Below, in pieces: positions 33,721-46,800 of a DNA stretch of 64,000 bases. The translations under genes and the position numbers were made by a program. Location of the stretch: positions 40,176,001 to 40,240,000 of the forward strand of contig OX419760.1 in assembly GCA_948567375.1 (NCBI GenBank), written 5' to 3'. How positions within the stretch are numbered: position 1 is the first letter of the stretch; each line of letters starts with the position of its first letter. The DNA is from Lunularia cruciata. Its lineage: Eukaryota; Streptophyta; Marchantiopsida; Lunulariales; Lunulariaceae. Below the pieces are notes generated by a model. That model made no database searches. It was not told where the DNA came from and worked only from the letters and a program-made list of their open reading frames with translations.

Positions 33721-34069
33721 AGCATGTTTGCATGGTAAGACATATGAGGAGATGGTGCCAAGTTGGCATGCATCTACCTTTCTTTGTATATTTTTTGAGG
33801 CTTTGTTGGTATCTTTCTCAATGTATATAGGAGGAGTTATTGAGGTCATAGATCTAGAGAGTGGAGATAGTGGTATAATTTAGTGAGACATTCATGATGA
33901 TGTCTTAGTGATGGACTATTTGTGCATTGGTGTTGTGGGTAGCACAATTGGGGCCAAGGAGAGATATTGTGTTCTTCAGCAAGCCAGACGGTTCAGATTG
34001 GAGAGCAAACACCTTCTTTGTGTATGAGAGGATGGTGGAATGAGAGTAGTACCACTTCTATCTCAAAGA

Positions 34070-34600
34070 TCACAATTGGTCCATCATGCTCATGAGGAGC
34101 TAGGACATTTTGGAGTAAAGCGTATATATAGCTTACTTTAGAGTCATTATTGGTGGTGCAGTATATAGACCAATGTATAGCAATTTGATGTTGGATGTAT
34201 GGTTTTTGGCCAAGTTAGAGCATCATTTAATACTCTTATGCCACAATTACACCTATTACCTATCATAAGATTGGATTACCATTGGATTTTGGACTTCATT
34301 GGACCTTAACCATTGACTGTGAGACATCATTTGTATGTTTTGGTGATGGTGGAGCACTTCTCCAAGTGGGTTGAGTTGGTGGCACTTCCTAACAAGTCTA
34401 GTGAAGGGGCAACTTACTTGTTCCTGGATTGGGTTCTTAGTCATTTTGGTGCACCCATTAAGGTTTTGATTGATCAAGGTATAGAGTTCTTGGGGAGTTT
34501 CAAGTCTTGTTCAAGTCTTCAAGTCAAGTTCAGCCAAAAAGCCTCCTTAGAATCCTTCTCTCTTCACTTTTTACTCTATGGATGAGATCTAGATTTACTT
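34070..34600 (+). pseudogene. Integrase fragment of the family 3 element
   Basis: The zinc finger has HHAHEELGHFGVKR. The core (34310-34500) reads VMVEHFSKWVELVALPNKS followed by FGAPIKVLIDQGIEFLGSF, retaining the second catalytic Asp. Downstream sequence to about 35230 is probably the degraded integrase C-terminus. No chromodomain was seen. Confidence 0.78.
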
Positions 34601-35280
34601 GTAGCCATTTGTCAAGATGCTACTATAGTTTTGGACTTGGATGATCCAAATGGATAAATGAGTGCACGTTATCAATGGATAGAGATCTTTTGGAGAGTGA
34701 TGCCAATGGCTTTTGAGAAATTAGCAATTTTTCAACATAAGGATACCTTACACTATGCTATTATTTGAGGAGGAGGTTATAAACACTTGATCCAAGTGAC
34801 TATGTATATCTATAGCAAATAGCACCAATGACACTTTATGTTTTTACAGGTCATACTATCTTGAGAGTGTATGAGGTTTTTCCATCTAGAATTCTTGTGT
34901 TGGAAGGACATGATGGTGTTATTTGGAAGGAGCATATATGCAATTATGCGCCATGCCACCTTTCAAGCATTGATGGTACTATGGACCCAAGCTTAGCACT
35001 TGTATGAGTAGGCTTGAGGTGTATGTTATGCGGCTCTTCTAGTAGAGCTGCTATTATGTTAGTGTGTGATAGCTATTTAAGAGGATGGCGTATGGTATGT
35101 ATGACTTCTCCTCTCATGATGGTGGTTATTTCTTAGATGTACTTGACCTATAACTAATTCATCCTTTATTTGGTATAGATTGCAGACAGGCAACTAACAA
35201 TGGGAGCTCAATAGCACTTGGCCTCCTAATCTTTTGCCCACCATAAGGTAAAGGGACCTAACCGCCAACTAGGGGGAGAT

Positions 35281-35809
35281 TGTGGCACTTGAGAGTCAAT
35301 GTATGACTTATGAGTGACATGTGCTTCTATAGTGTGTGATATTGACAGTAATGTATGTTGTGTAGTGATGTATATACGCATGACAACTATCACACCATTT
35401 GTAGCATTGCACCTAGATTACTCAAACTTTAGAGCAGTAGTGTTGGTAGTCAAGAGTATTTTGGTAGTTACTCATAGACTACTTGTTGATGGTCAAATTT
35501 TGTGTTCAAGGTACTAACTACATGGTGGGGCTCACTATCACTTGCACAATTTGCATCATTGGGTGTGCCATCAATGGGACTATTAAGGGTATACTTTCAA
35601 AGTGTAGCTCTAGGGAGCTCACTTCTTTGATGTTGAACCTTTGAATTCTTGGCTATGGTGGACAGAGGCCGGTGAACATCACCTAGATTCTCTTAGCTAG
35701 AGTGGGTGTGGCTTGATTGAAATTAGTGTCCAATTATTGGCATATTATTGAGTGACAAATCAAGTACTAATTTAAAGTGTGATTCAATTTGTGTAAACAA
35801 ATTGATTAT
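35281..35809 (+). repeat. Family 3 LTR
   Basis: It follows the purine tract ctagggggagat and begins TGTGGCACTTGAGAG. After 529 bp the same start recurs (35810), so the unit is delimited by its repetition. The matching 5' LTR was not seen in the window. Confidence 0.65.
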
Positions 35810-35916
35810 TATGGCACTTGAGAGTAGATGTATGACTTATGTGTGAGTTGTGCTTCTATAGTGTGTATGATGTTAACAACAATGTATATTATGTATGAAA
35901 GTATATACGCATGACA
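35810..35916 (+). repeat. Second, truncated family 3 LTR start
   Basis: About 104 bases repeat the first part of the preceding LTR (TATGGCACTTGAGAG...tatacgcatgaca) before the sequence switches to family 1 pol. It could be a tandem LTR or a duplication at the junction. Confidence 0.7.
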
Positions 35917-37220
35917 ATGGGCCTAATAAGAGAAGTCCAGAGTGCACAACTTGATGGACAAGTTCTTGAGAAATTGAAAGATGTGATCAATGAGTTTCTT
36001 CCTGGATGACCTACCCTTAGAATTACCACCAAAAAGGAGAGTAGATCATAAATCAAGACAATTCCTAAGAACACAACTCCTTGTAAGGCACCATATTGTC
36101 TATCACCTCATGAGTTGGAAGAATGTAAGGCTCAAATTGAGGATATGTTGTAGAAATGGTTTATCTAACCCAACATATCACCATATGGTGCTTCAATCTT
36201 GTTTGTGAAGAAAAAGGACAATACAATGTGCATGTGCATTGACTGTTGGATCTAAATCAACAAGTGGTGAGGAACAAGTACCCCTTATCTTGCATGATGA
36301 CCTGTTTGATCAACTCAATGGGGCAAGGCATTTCACCAAAGTTGATCTATGGCACGGTTACAATCAAATCCAAGTTGTGGAGAAGACGTCCATAAACCTA
36401 CCTTTCAAACAAGGTATAGCTACTTTGAGTACTTAATGATACCGTTTGGTCTTACCAATGCACCGGCCACTTTCATGAGTTTGATGAATGATATATTTTT
36501 TCCATACTTGGATAAATTTGCTATCATTTTCCTAGATGACATCCTTGTCTATAGTAGGACAATGATAGAACACAAGCAACATCTGTGATAGAATCAATTG
36601 TACACCAAAATCTCAAAGTGTGAGTTTGGTAAGTCTGAATTAGACTACTTGGAGCATAGAATAAGTGCAAAAGGTATCCATGTGTTAAAAGATAAAATAA
36701 AGTTCATTCAAAAATTGGAGCATTCTAGAGGACTAGACTCAACTTAAGAGTTTTTTAGGATTGAAAGGGTTCTCTCATCAATTTGTCAAGGAATTCTCTA
36801 AGGTTACATAGCCTCTAACGACACTACTTGGCAAGGAGAAGAAGTGGATTTGGGGAATCATACAAGAATTGGCTTTTCAGAAATTGAAAGATACATTATT
36901 ATAGGTAACAATCTTGAAATGGTATGACCCAAAACGGCCAATCAAGTTGGGTATAGATGCATTAGGCATAGCAATAGGAGCAGTACTACAACAATAGTGG
37001 CATGATAGATGACACCTAGTTTCATATTTCTCTTGAAGTTATTACCAATAGAATGCAACTATCACATCACTAAATGAGAAGAATTGGCTATTTTCCTTGC
37101 AACCAAGCATCAGAAGCACAATCTTGGCAAGAAGACATTTGTAGTGGAGATAGACCACAAACCTTTAATCTACCTTAAGACACAAAAACATATATCTTGT
37201 TGACAGATTTGGTGAGTGGA

Positions 37221-37288
37221 ATGGAGATAAAGGTTCAACATGAAAATCATGTTCATACATGATTGTCATGTTGAACCTTTATCTCCAT
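37221..37288. repeat. Near-perfect 31-bp inverted repeat (hairpin) in family 1 relic
   Basis: Arms 37221-37251 and 37258-37288 are reverse complements with a single mismatch, separated by six bases. The left arm is the normal RNase H-end sequence of family 1; the right arm is an inverted copy of it replacing the expected continuation. Confidence 0.9.
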
Positions 37289-38827
37289 GTGAAAGGCAAG
37301 AAACAATTAGTAGATACATTTACCCAAATGCCTATGGCAAACAATTTGGTGGTAGAGGTCAAGATGAACCCTAAATTTTGGCCAAGGATTCTTGCTACTA
37401 TGAAATCTGACCCACAAATTGTAGGAGCTCAATCATCCAATGATATCTCTAATATCCAAGGACTCACTTTTTGTTATGGTAGGTTATGGATCTCGGATGA
37501 CACGGATATTAGAACCACTATCCTGGTAAAATGTCATGATTTTGCCATTGCAAGTCATGTGGCATGGACAAGACTTGGGATGCAACCAAATGCCATTACT
37601 ATTGGCCAAAGATGAGCAACAATGTGATAGACTATATTTGAAGCTCCTTACTCTATCAATAAAATAAAGTGTCTAATCAAGCTCTCATAGGACTCCTTCA
37701 ACTCCTTCTTACTCCTACACAACATTTGGAATAGGTAAGAGTGGATCTAGTTTGCAAGTTACCCAAGACCATGTTAGGGTTTGACTCCATTGTAGTCTTT
37801 GTTGACCGACTTAGCAAAATGATTCATGTGGATCTTACCACCAAAGACATGACTAGTCCACAATTAGCTCAATTGTACTTAAATGCAATCTTTTCCACCA
37901 TGGAGTGTCTCTGAGTGTTCATCATTGACAAAGGCACTCAATTCACCAATTTGTTTTGGAGAACATTCTTTGGTTTCTTCAAAACCAAATTGGCTATATC
38001 CACAGCTTACCATTCATAGACCAATGGAAAAATAGAGTGGGCTTATCGCACTATTGAAGACATGCTCCGGGACTTCATCCTAGAAGAGCAAGAAAGGTGG
38101 GATATCTTACTCCCATTGGTGGAATTTGTATACAACAATTCAATGAATGCATCCACACACACCACACTATTCTTCCTCATGTATGGAGAGCATCTTTTCA
38201 AACCTTCAAGCTTGATGAGATCCACCTAGTGGATACCAAGGTGGATGCCATCAACACTTTTGTTTCCAAAATCCAACAAGGAGTGAAGAACGCCAAACAC
38301 AAATTGCAGATTGCCTAAAATTAACAAAAATATTATGGAAATGTACATTGTCGGCACATGGAGTTCAATGTTGGAGATCAAGTCTGGTTGTCAACAACGA
38401 ACATCACAGTAGATGGCCCTTGCAAGCTTAGATCTCATTTTATTGGGCTTTATCCATTCTTCATTGAATCGGAGCAATGGCTTATCACCTTGAGCTACCA
38501 TCACACATGAAGACCATCTAGTATTCCATGTTTCCTTACTATGCAGATATGCATACCAACCACCCCACTTTTCTTCCATATAAGAAATTTGACCTTGTTT
38601 AATGCTTGTTGATAACATAGAGGAATATGAAGTCAAATTTATTCTCTAAAAACACATCCATGGTACTCACCATTTGTGTGTGGAATATCTTGTACATTGG
38701 AAATGATACTCACTCTATGAGGTGACATGGGAGCCAACAGCCAAATCGACCAATGAACCAATGTTAGTGAAATTTGTTGAGTAATAACTTTGCAATGAGT
38801 ACTTTGTGTCTTAAAAGGAGGGATGTT

Positions 38828-38961
38828 TGTAATCCAATAACTAGATATATTATCTAGAGGTGAAAATTGACTTGGTAACATCTGGAAAGATGTTAGGTAT
38901 GAAGGACTAGGTAGATTAGATAGAGGTGCCCCCAAAAGAGCACTTCTACTAATAGAGCAAG
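38828..38961 (+). repeat. Truncated family 1 LTR
   Basis: It begins TGTAATCCAATAACTAG after the purine-rich end of the plus-strand relic and breaks off after 134 bp at the junction with a family 2 integrase fragment. Confidence 0.8.
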
Positions 38962-39291
38962 AGTGCCTTCAAGAAGCCCATGACTTACTAATTGTTAGTC
39001 ACATAGATGTGGACAAGAACTTGGGTACCTTACAATGCCAATGGTGGTAGCCCTACATGGCACAAGATGTTTGACAATTTTTCCAATCTTGTGAGAGCTA
39101 CTAATGCAACAAGGCCAACAACCAAAACCAAGTGGCCTCCTTCAACCACTTCCCATCCCATCTACTTGGTGGAAACGTGTGAGCTTAGATCTCATCACCT
39201 CCTTGCCCAAGACAAAGCAAGGTCACACAACAATTATGATGTTTGTGGATAAGCTTAGTAAAAAATTCCATTTGAAACCAACCTTTGATAT

Positions 39292-40031
39292 TGTAATGTT
39301 CTGAGGATAGTAAAGAAACACATAAGAGAAAACACAAGTTTCACGCTCAAACTCGGATGCCCCAAAGAAGCACCTTGGCTTTATTAAATAGCAAATCAAA
39401 GACACTCAATGGAAGCATAACCCTTGGATCAGATACATGATTTTGTGATATGTCATTGATCTCCATCCTTAGATTAGATGGATGCATGGATGACATGTCG
39501 GATCCGATCCTATCTGGTTGTTGGTCAAACCAATGTTGACCAAAGAGAATCTTTAAGGAACCTTTTTGTAGGAATCTCCAAATTGTATGGGTGTGGTACC
39601 ATTGGAAAGCTCTTGATGAGACAAACAAGGGGGAGGGAAGGCCAAAATTTTCTTCCTTGGGGGAGTTTGCATATTTTCAAGGTCTAATTCATCCGTTTAG
39701 CCCTCAAAATTACCTCAAAAGATTTCAAGTATATTTTGGTTTTTGCCTATAAGTAGAAGTACCCTTTTGGTGATATCTCTTTCTGATCTATTTAGTCCAT
39801 CATGTTTAATATCCTTCCAAATGTTACCAAACCAAATTTCATCTCTAGATCATATGTGTAGCTATTGGTTCTAAGGTTTTCAAGTCTATTTTAGTTTTTG
39901 CTCTAATAGTAGAAGTACTCTTTTGGTGATACCTCTATCTAATCTATTTAGTCCATCATGTATAATATCTTTCCAGATGTTATCAAACCAAATTTCATCT
40001 TTAGATCATATGTCTAATTATTGGTATTATA
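39292..40031 (-). mobile_element. Family 1 solo LTR inside family 2 integrase
   Basis: A 740-bp LTR from TGTAATGTTCTGAGG to GGTATTATA with exact target duplications GATAT at 39287-39291 and 40032-40036. The uninterrupted sequence in family 2 copy 1 (near 26230) has GATAT at this point. Confidence 0.93.
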
Positions 40032-41016
40032 GATATAATCCAACGATGGCCTAGATCTACTTTGACAACATCTTCAAGCATCATGGGATACCTTGGGTAC
40101 TCATCTTTGATTGTGATCTTCAATTCACAAAATTTTTTTGGCAAGCACTCTTCCAATTACTCAATACCAAGCTTGCTTTATCCATTGCCTATCATCCTCA
40201 AAATGATGGACAAACCAAACATGTAGATTGCACTTGGGAAGATAGTCTTTGTGCCTTTGTCAACACTCACCATACCAACAGGATAAATATCTTGTAGTTG
40301 TTGAGTTTATCTAAAATAATTCCAAACAAGCAACCACCAGATTCTCTCTTTTCTTCTTTAATTTTTGCCAAGACCCACTTATTCTAGATTCCTTTCTTGC
40401 TCCTCCATCTCATGTCCCTCCTACTTCCACCTTCTAAACCACAATATCCTAATCCTTACAAGAAACCAAATCTCATCTCCTTGTTGTTCAAAATCATCAA
40501 AACAATACACAGACCAACATCATCATGCTCTTACCTTTCAATTTGGTGATAAGGTCATGCTTCCTTCTCATAACCTATCTTTTCCTCTTGATACCCAAGT
40601 TAGTAAACTTGATCCTAGTTGGATAGGTCTACTTGATATCACCCAAATCATTTCTCTTGTTGCTTATAGACTTGCCTTGCCTCATCATATGCACATCCAC
40701 CATATCTTTCATGTTTCCAAGTTGAAACTCTTTGTTTCTAATCCATCTTCCTTTTCCGTTTGTGTCCAATCTCTTTCTCCTCCCTCCCTTATCAATTATC
40801 ATGAGGAGTATGAAGTTGATTGTATCCTTGCACGTCACCATATCCAATGTGATTTCCAAAAATATATATAGTACAAAGTCCTTTGGAAAGGGTATCCTTT
40901 TCATTATGCCACTTGCGAGCTTCTTTCTTATCTCTTGAATGCACAAAGGGCCATCCAAGAGTTTGAAGCTTCCATGGTGACAAGGATGTCATCAACTAGT
41001 GAGGGAGGGAGGAATA

Positions 41017-41524
41017 TGTAACAATATGGAGTTTACTAACAAGTTAGTTATGACTAATAAAGTAGCAAGTAGGCCAAATTAGCCAAGAATTATAAGAATA
41101 TTCTAAAAGTATCTATGAAGCTACTTAGCACCTTCCAAGTATTGGATAATGTGCATACCAAGTGGTGACTTCTAGGAGAAAGCTTCTTGGGAAGCTTCTT
41201 GGCTAGCTTAGCTTGTATGCATAGTAGGTGACTTCTAAAAGAAGGCTACTTGGGAAGATTCCTGACTAGTTTAGCTTGTACACCAACAAAGCGGCTTCTA
41301 GAAAAAACCTTCTTGAGAAACTTCTTGGTTAGCTTGGCTTGCACTATAAGACAGTGGCTTTTAGGAAACTTCTTGAGAAGTTTCTCAAGAGCCTTGTATG
41401 TTCCCTACAAATACCAAAGCCCAGGCTCATGCTAGGCATTTGGAGCTTCCCTCATTCAACAATTCCAATGTAATCTTTCACTTTGATCTTCCATTCTCCT
41501 TTTTTCTCTCCTTGGTCTTTTACA
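41017..41524 (+). repeat. Family 2 copy 3, 3' LTR
   Basis: It runs from TGTAACAATATGGAG to CTTTTACA. It is longer than the other family 2 LTRs, with additional GAAGCTTCTTGG-type blocks in the upstream half. The Penelope-like relic follows at once. Confidence 0.88.
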
Positions 41525-41879
41525 TTATCCTTCTTTAGAAAGTGAAGTGCCTTCTCAACCTCCACCAACTTGTGATGACTACATTGCTACAAATCCTTTC
41601 TTCTTGTCTGATCAAGATATTGACCTCCTTTTGCATTTCAAGACCAATTTCCTCAATACATATATGGATGTGTCCTAATTAAAAAATAAAATTACGTAGA
41701 CAATTTTATGTCCAAACTTTACTCCATGAACTTTATTTTCTCTCTACCACCTACAAACCTACATAGTTTCCTCAATCTCAACTTTTACTCTCACACAATG
41801 CCTTCAACTGTTTTGATGGTTTTTGCAACTCCAAGAATTTTGAAAAATTCTCCTATATTTTTTGTGCCTAGAAAGTCCA

Positions 41880-42574
41880 TAAGTTCCCAATGGTCCCTAG
41901 ATTCATTGCAGCAAGACATTCTACTTCCCTTTCTAAGCTATCTCATTGGTTGAGTTCCTCTTTCAAAATGTTTGCTCTTTTTGTAAATGATCTTTGGAAG
42001 GATGCTTTTCATTGTGTTGGTATGATGGTGGAAACTTTTTGGATTCTAGATGATTCTTTGGGTGTTCCTCTTCTATTGAGAAGGTGCAAAGACTTTGCAA
42101 ACCACTTTCCTTAAGTCCTCTAGGTCTTGATTTTGTTTTGGCTCCTATCTCTCTTGATAAATTTCTCTTTCAAAGCTTTGATTTTACCATGCTTTACATT
42201 AAGATTCACCTTGATGATCTCAAATCTAGATTGACCACACTCATCCAAGGTATCTTTATTTATAAGTTCTCTCTAATATTGCTAGTTGAAACCTTGGCCT
42301 TGGACTTTAAATATAGATGGCTTAAAAGTAGAAACAACATTCTTCTATTGGCAAGACACCTTGAGTTTATGGGTGCTAATGATAATTACCTTTTTTGGTG
42401 GACAATGTTCTTGTTTGATAACCTGTGCATCAATTTTGAAAGTCAACTTTTCCATCAAGTGGTTGGAATCCCCATAGAAACACCTTGTTTTGGCTTCATG
42501 GCTAATTTGTACCTCTTCACCTCTAAGCTAGATTTCATCCATAGATTAGCTGACCTTCAAGATTTCAACCTACT
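41880..42574 (+). pseudogene. Penelope-like RT, palm motifs A and B
   Basis: Translation from about 41890 (MVPRFIAARHSTS) shifts frame near 42084-42114 and then stays open to the insertion point. FDFTMLYIKIHLDDLKSRL is motif A with the catalytic first Asp. Motif B reads GIPIETPCFGFMANLYLF where the family usually has GIPMGTNCAPL. The second catalytic pair lies beyond the 7.4-kb insertion. Confidence 0.72.
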
Positions 42575-43129
42575 TGTAATACTCCGAGGACAAGAGAACT
42601 CTTCAAGAGAGATACAAGAGAGAAAATACAAATTTCACATTCAATCCTCCAATGCACCAAAGAAGCACCTTCTCTTTATTATATGGCAAGGAAACCCTCC
42701 TCCAAGGAAGCTCCACCATAGGATTAGGTACATGGATAGGTGACCTATCCGCAAGCTCCACCCTTATATTACTTGCTTGGATGGATGACATATCAGTCTT
42801 GGTCTCATCTGGTTGGTCAAATAGGCTTTGACCAAAGGAATCTTTTAGGGAATCTTCTTGTAGGAATCTCAAAATCACATGGGTGAGATTCTATTGGAAA
42901 GCTCTTGAGACAAACCAAGGGGCAGGGAAGGCCAACCTTTCCTTCATTTGGAGGAGGAGGAGTTGTACACATTTTTGAGGCCTAATTCATTTTTTTAGGC
43001 CTCCAAAATTGCCTTTGAAGTTCAGGCCTATTTTGGCTTTTTCCCTATTAGTAAAAGTGCTCTTTTGGTGATACCTCTTTCTGATCTATGTTCTCTAGCA
43101 TATTAAACATCCTTCTAGATGTCACCATC

Positions 43130-43858
43130 TGTAATATTCCGAGGACAAGAGAAGAGAGAAAACACAAATTGCACACTCAAAACATTCGATGGCCCAAGGG
43201 AGCACCTTCTCTTTATTATATAGACAAAGAGGATCTCCTCCAAGGAAGCTCCACCATAGGATTAGGGACACAGATAGGTGACATGTCAGCAAGCTCCACC
43301 CTTGGATTACTTACTTGGATGGGTGACCTGTCTGGTTGGTCAAATGAGCTTTGACCGGAGGGAATCTTTTAGGGAATCTTCGTGTAGGAATCTCAGAATC
43401 ACATGACTAAGGTACCTTTGGAAAGCTCTCGACAAGACAAACTAGGGGGGAGGGAAGGCCAGCCTTTCATTTGGTTGGGGGGGGGGGGAATCTGCACATT
43501 TTCGAGGCCTAATTCATCCGTTTAGGCCTCCAAAATTGCCTTCAAAGATTTCAGGCATATTTCGGTTCCTACTCTATTAGTAGAAGTCCCCTTTTGGTGA
43601 TACCTCTTTCTGATCTGTTTAGTCCATCATGTGTAACATCCTTCCAGATGTTACCAAACCAATTCTCACCTTTAAATCATATGTCTAGCTATTGGTTCTA
43701 AGGTTCTCAAGTCTATTTTGGTTTTTGCCCTATTTGTAGAAGTACTCTTTTGGTGATACTTCTATCTGATCTATTTTGACCATCATGTATAACATCATTA
43801 TAGATGTTACCAAACTGAATTTCACATCTAGATCATATGGCTAACCCTTGGTATTACA
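43130..43858 (-). repeat. 3' LTR of the complete family 1 copy
   Basis: A 729-bp LTR with 8-bp inverted ends TGTAATAT/GTATTACA and two internal units of about 160 bp. Confidence 0.95.
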
Positions 43859-43871
43859 GACCTCCATCCTT

Positions 43872-46800
43872 TTAAGACGCAACGTCCTCGTTGTGCAATT
43901 GTTGCTCAAATGCTTGCACCAACACCGGTGCATGTGCCAAATTGGCAGCGGGTTCCCAGGTTGCTTCATAGAGGGGGTAACCTTTCCATTGTACTAGATA
44001 TTCCACCCGCGGATGGCGAGTACCACGCATGCGCTTTCGGAGAATCCGCTCCACTTCATATTCCTCTGTGCCATCAATGACTGTTGGACAAGGTCGAATG
44101 TCCTGTGTGGAAGTACCTTGGCCTGATCAGGGAGCATATCTACGTAATAGGGAGACATGGAACATTGGATGGATCTTCATGTGTGGTGGTAGCTCAAGGT
44201 GATAGGCCACAGTGCCGATGCAACAAAGAATCAAGAAAGGCCCAATAAAACGAGGTCTGAGCTTACGAGATCCAACTAATGTGAGGTTGGTTGTTGATAG
44301 ACACACTTGATCCCCAACATTGAACTCCATGTGCCTACAGTGTGCATCAACATACTGCTTTTGTTGATTTTGCGCAATCTATAACATGTGCTTGGCGCTC
44401 TCCACACCTTGTTGGATTCTAGAAACAAATGTGTTGATTGCATCAACCTTGGTAGTCACTGGACGGATCTTCATCAAGCTAGAAGGTGTGAAGGGATGCT
44501 CACCATATATGAGGAAGAACGGAGTGACTTGGGTGGAGGCATTCACTGAATTGTTGTAAGCGAATTCCACCAACGGTAGTAGGGTGTCCCACCTCTCTTG
44601 CTCTTCTAAGGTGAAGCCGCGTAACATGTCTTCAATCGTGCAATTAGCCCGCTTTGTTTGGCCATCTGTTTGTGGGTGGTAAGCAGTAGACATGGCCAAC
44701 TTGGTTTTGAAGAACCCAAAGAGTGTTCGCCAAAACAAACTGGTGAATTGGGTGCCTCTATCAGTGATGAGTACTCTAGACAAGCCATGGTGAGCAAAGA
44801 CTGCATCTAAGTATAGTTGAGCTAGTTGTGGAGCGGTCACCTCCTTGGTAGTAGGGCGTACATGAATCATTTTGCTGAGCCGGTCCACAAAGACCACAAT
44901 GGAGTCAAACCCTGAGGTGGTCTTGGGTAATTCACAGACGAGATCCATACTCACTTGTTCCTAACGTTGGGTAGGAGTGGGAAGAGGTTGAAGAAGCCCT
45001 GCAAGAGCTTGATTAGAAGCTTTGTTCTGTTGACAAAGTAGGCAGCTACGCACATAGTCCATCACGTCGTTGCTCATCTTGGGCCAATAGTAATGGCGCT
45101 TGACTGCCTCCAAGGTCTTGTCCACTCCGACATGAGCTGCAATGGCCGAATCATGACATTCCGCTAGAATGGTGGTGCGTAATTCTGGGACATTTGGGAT
45201 CCACAATCGGCCCTCCCAAAAGGTGAGTCCTTGGGTGCTGGTGACACCTTTGGACGATTGCGCTTCTACAATCTGTGGATCAGTTTTTGTAGCAGCTAGA
45301 ATCTCTTGCCAGAATTCAGGGTTAATCTTAACCTCTGCCGCCAAGTTGTTGGCCATTGGCATGCGGGTGAATGCATCTGCAAGTTGCTTCTTACCTTCCA
45401 CGTAGGTGATTGTCATGTTGAAGCGTTGTCGCCACTGTGCCCACCGAATTTGGTGATGAGATAGATCCTTCTGCGTCTCGAGGTAGACTAGAGGTTTGTG
45501 GTCTGTCTCTACTACAAATGCCTTCTCGCCCAAGTAGTGCTTCCAATGCTTGGTTGCTAGAACGATGGCTAGCTCTTCTCGTTCTGTGGTGTGGTAGTTG
45601 CGCTCTGCCAGTAACAACTTTTGAGAGAAATATGCAATTGGATGCCATCCGTCATGCCACTGTTGTTGTAGGACTGCTCCTATTGCTACGCTTGATGCAT
45701 CCGTAGCCAACTTGATTGGACGTTTTGGGTCATACCACTTCAAGATTGGTGCATGTAGCAAGGCGGCCTTCAATTCTTGAAAGGCCAACTCTTGTGCAGT
45801 TCCCCATGTCCACTTCTTCCCCTTGCCAAGTAGTGCCGTTAAAGGCTGTGCAACCTTGGAGAAGTCCTTGACAAATCTACGATAGAATCCCGTCCACCCC
45901 AAGAAGCTCTTAAGTTGAGTCTGATCTTCTCGGGCACTCCATTTTTGAATGACCTCTATTTTATCTGTCAATACTTGAATGCCCTCTACACTTACTCTAT
46001 GCCCTAAGTAGTCTACTTCAGACTTGCCAAACTCACACTTTGAGATTTTGGCGTACAACTGATTCTGTCTTAGAATCTGGAGGACCTCTCGTAGATGTTG
46101 TTTGTGTTCTGTCATCGTGCTACTATATACTAAGATATCATCCAAGACGACAATAACAGACTTATCCAAGTATGGACGAAATATGTCATTCGTTAGGCTC
46201 ATGAAAGTGGCAGGCGCATTGGTGAGGCCAAAAGGCATCACAAGATACTCAAAGTGGCCATACCTAGTTCAAAAGGCAGTTTTGTACACATCCTCCTCTG
46301 CAATTTGGATTTGATTGTAACCACTTCGCAAGTCTAGTTTGGTGAAGTATCTTGCTCCATGGAGTTGATCAAACAGGTCATCCATGCGAGGTAAGGGGTA
46401 TTTGTTCTTCACTGTTTGCTGATTGAGACCCCGATAGTCAATGCACATGCGCATTGTACCCTCCTTCTTCTTCACAAACAAGACAGGGGCCCCATATGGT
46501 GATACGCTAGGTTGGATGAACCCTTTTTGTAGCATCTTCTCAATTTGAGTCTTACACTCCTCCAACTCATGAGGTGATAGGCAATATGGGGCCTTACAAG
46601 GAGGTGTCTTCCCCGGGAGTGTCTCTATTTTGTGATCTACTCGCCTTTTAGGTGGTAATCCTTAGGGTAGATCATCGAGAAAGACATCTTGAACTCATCC
46701 ACCACATCCTTCAATTTCTCAAGAATTTGTCCAACGAGTTGTGCACTCTAGACTTCTCTTATTAGACCCAAAAAACATCTATCGGTCTTACAGACAGTTG

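Larger units (their letters stand above)
21322..35809 (+). mobile_element. Family 3: Ty3/gypsy retrotransposon with cytosine methyltransferase domain, split by two insertions
   Basis: The older host element runs as 21322-22227, 27653-30192, 31091-35280 plus an LTR at 35281-35809. Order on the plus strand: gag with zinc knuckles, protease, C5 cytosine methyltransferase, reverse transcriptase, RNase H, integrase, purine tract, LTR. A family 2 element (22228-27647) and a family 1 solo LTR (30193-31085) interrupt it with their own target duplications. Removing them leaves about 8 kb. Many point stops make it inactive. No left LTR was recognised, and the left boundary is only the edge of the inverted family 2 LTR. 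Confidence 0.85.
35917..38961 (+). mobile_element. Family 1 chromovirus relic on the plus strand, both ends truncated
   Basis: A 3' part of family 1: end of protease linker (MGLIREVQSAQL), RT (about 36090-36590, with [16 protein letters not shown] and FLDDILVYS), RNase H (about 36900-37200), integrase (about 37520-38320, ending in GPC/GPF-type sequence), a decayed chromodomain (about 38600-38790), and then only the first 134 bp of the LTR (38828-38961). It carries many more stops than the copy at 43130-49729, so it is much older. It is opposite in direction to the other two internal copies. Confidence 0.85.
38962..41524 (+). mobile_element. Family 2 copy 3: integrase-chromodomain-3' LTR fragment, split by a family 1 solo LTR
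   Basis: Segment 38962-39291 has the integrase zinc finger and start of the core (LDLITSLPKTKQGHTT). Segment 40037-41016 continues with the integrase core, a GPF-like region and a chromodomain. The LTR follows at 41017-41524 (508 bp). The coding sequence upstream of the integrase is missing. The solo LTR in the middle is at 39292-40031. Confidence 0.85.

Noticed and set aside
42575-43858. Two tandem family 1 LTRs
   Set aside because: The first lacks its 3' part, which resumes at 49730 after the exact CCATC duplication. It is one older LTR split by a younger element.
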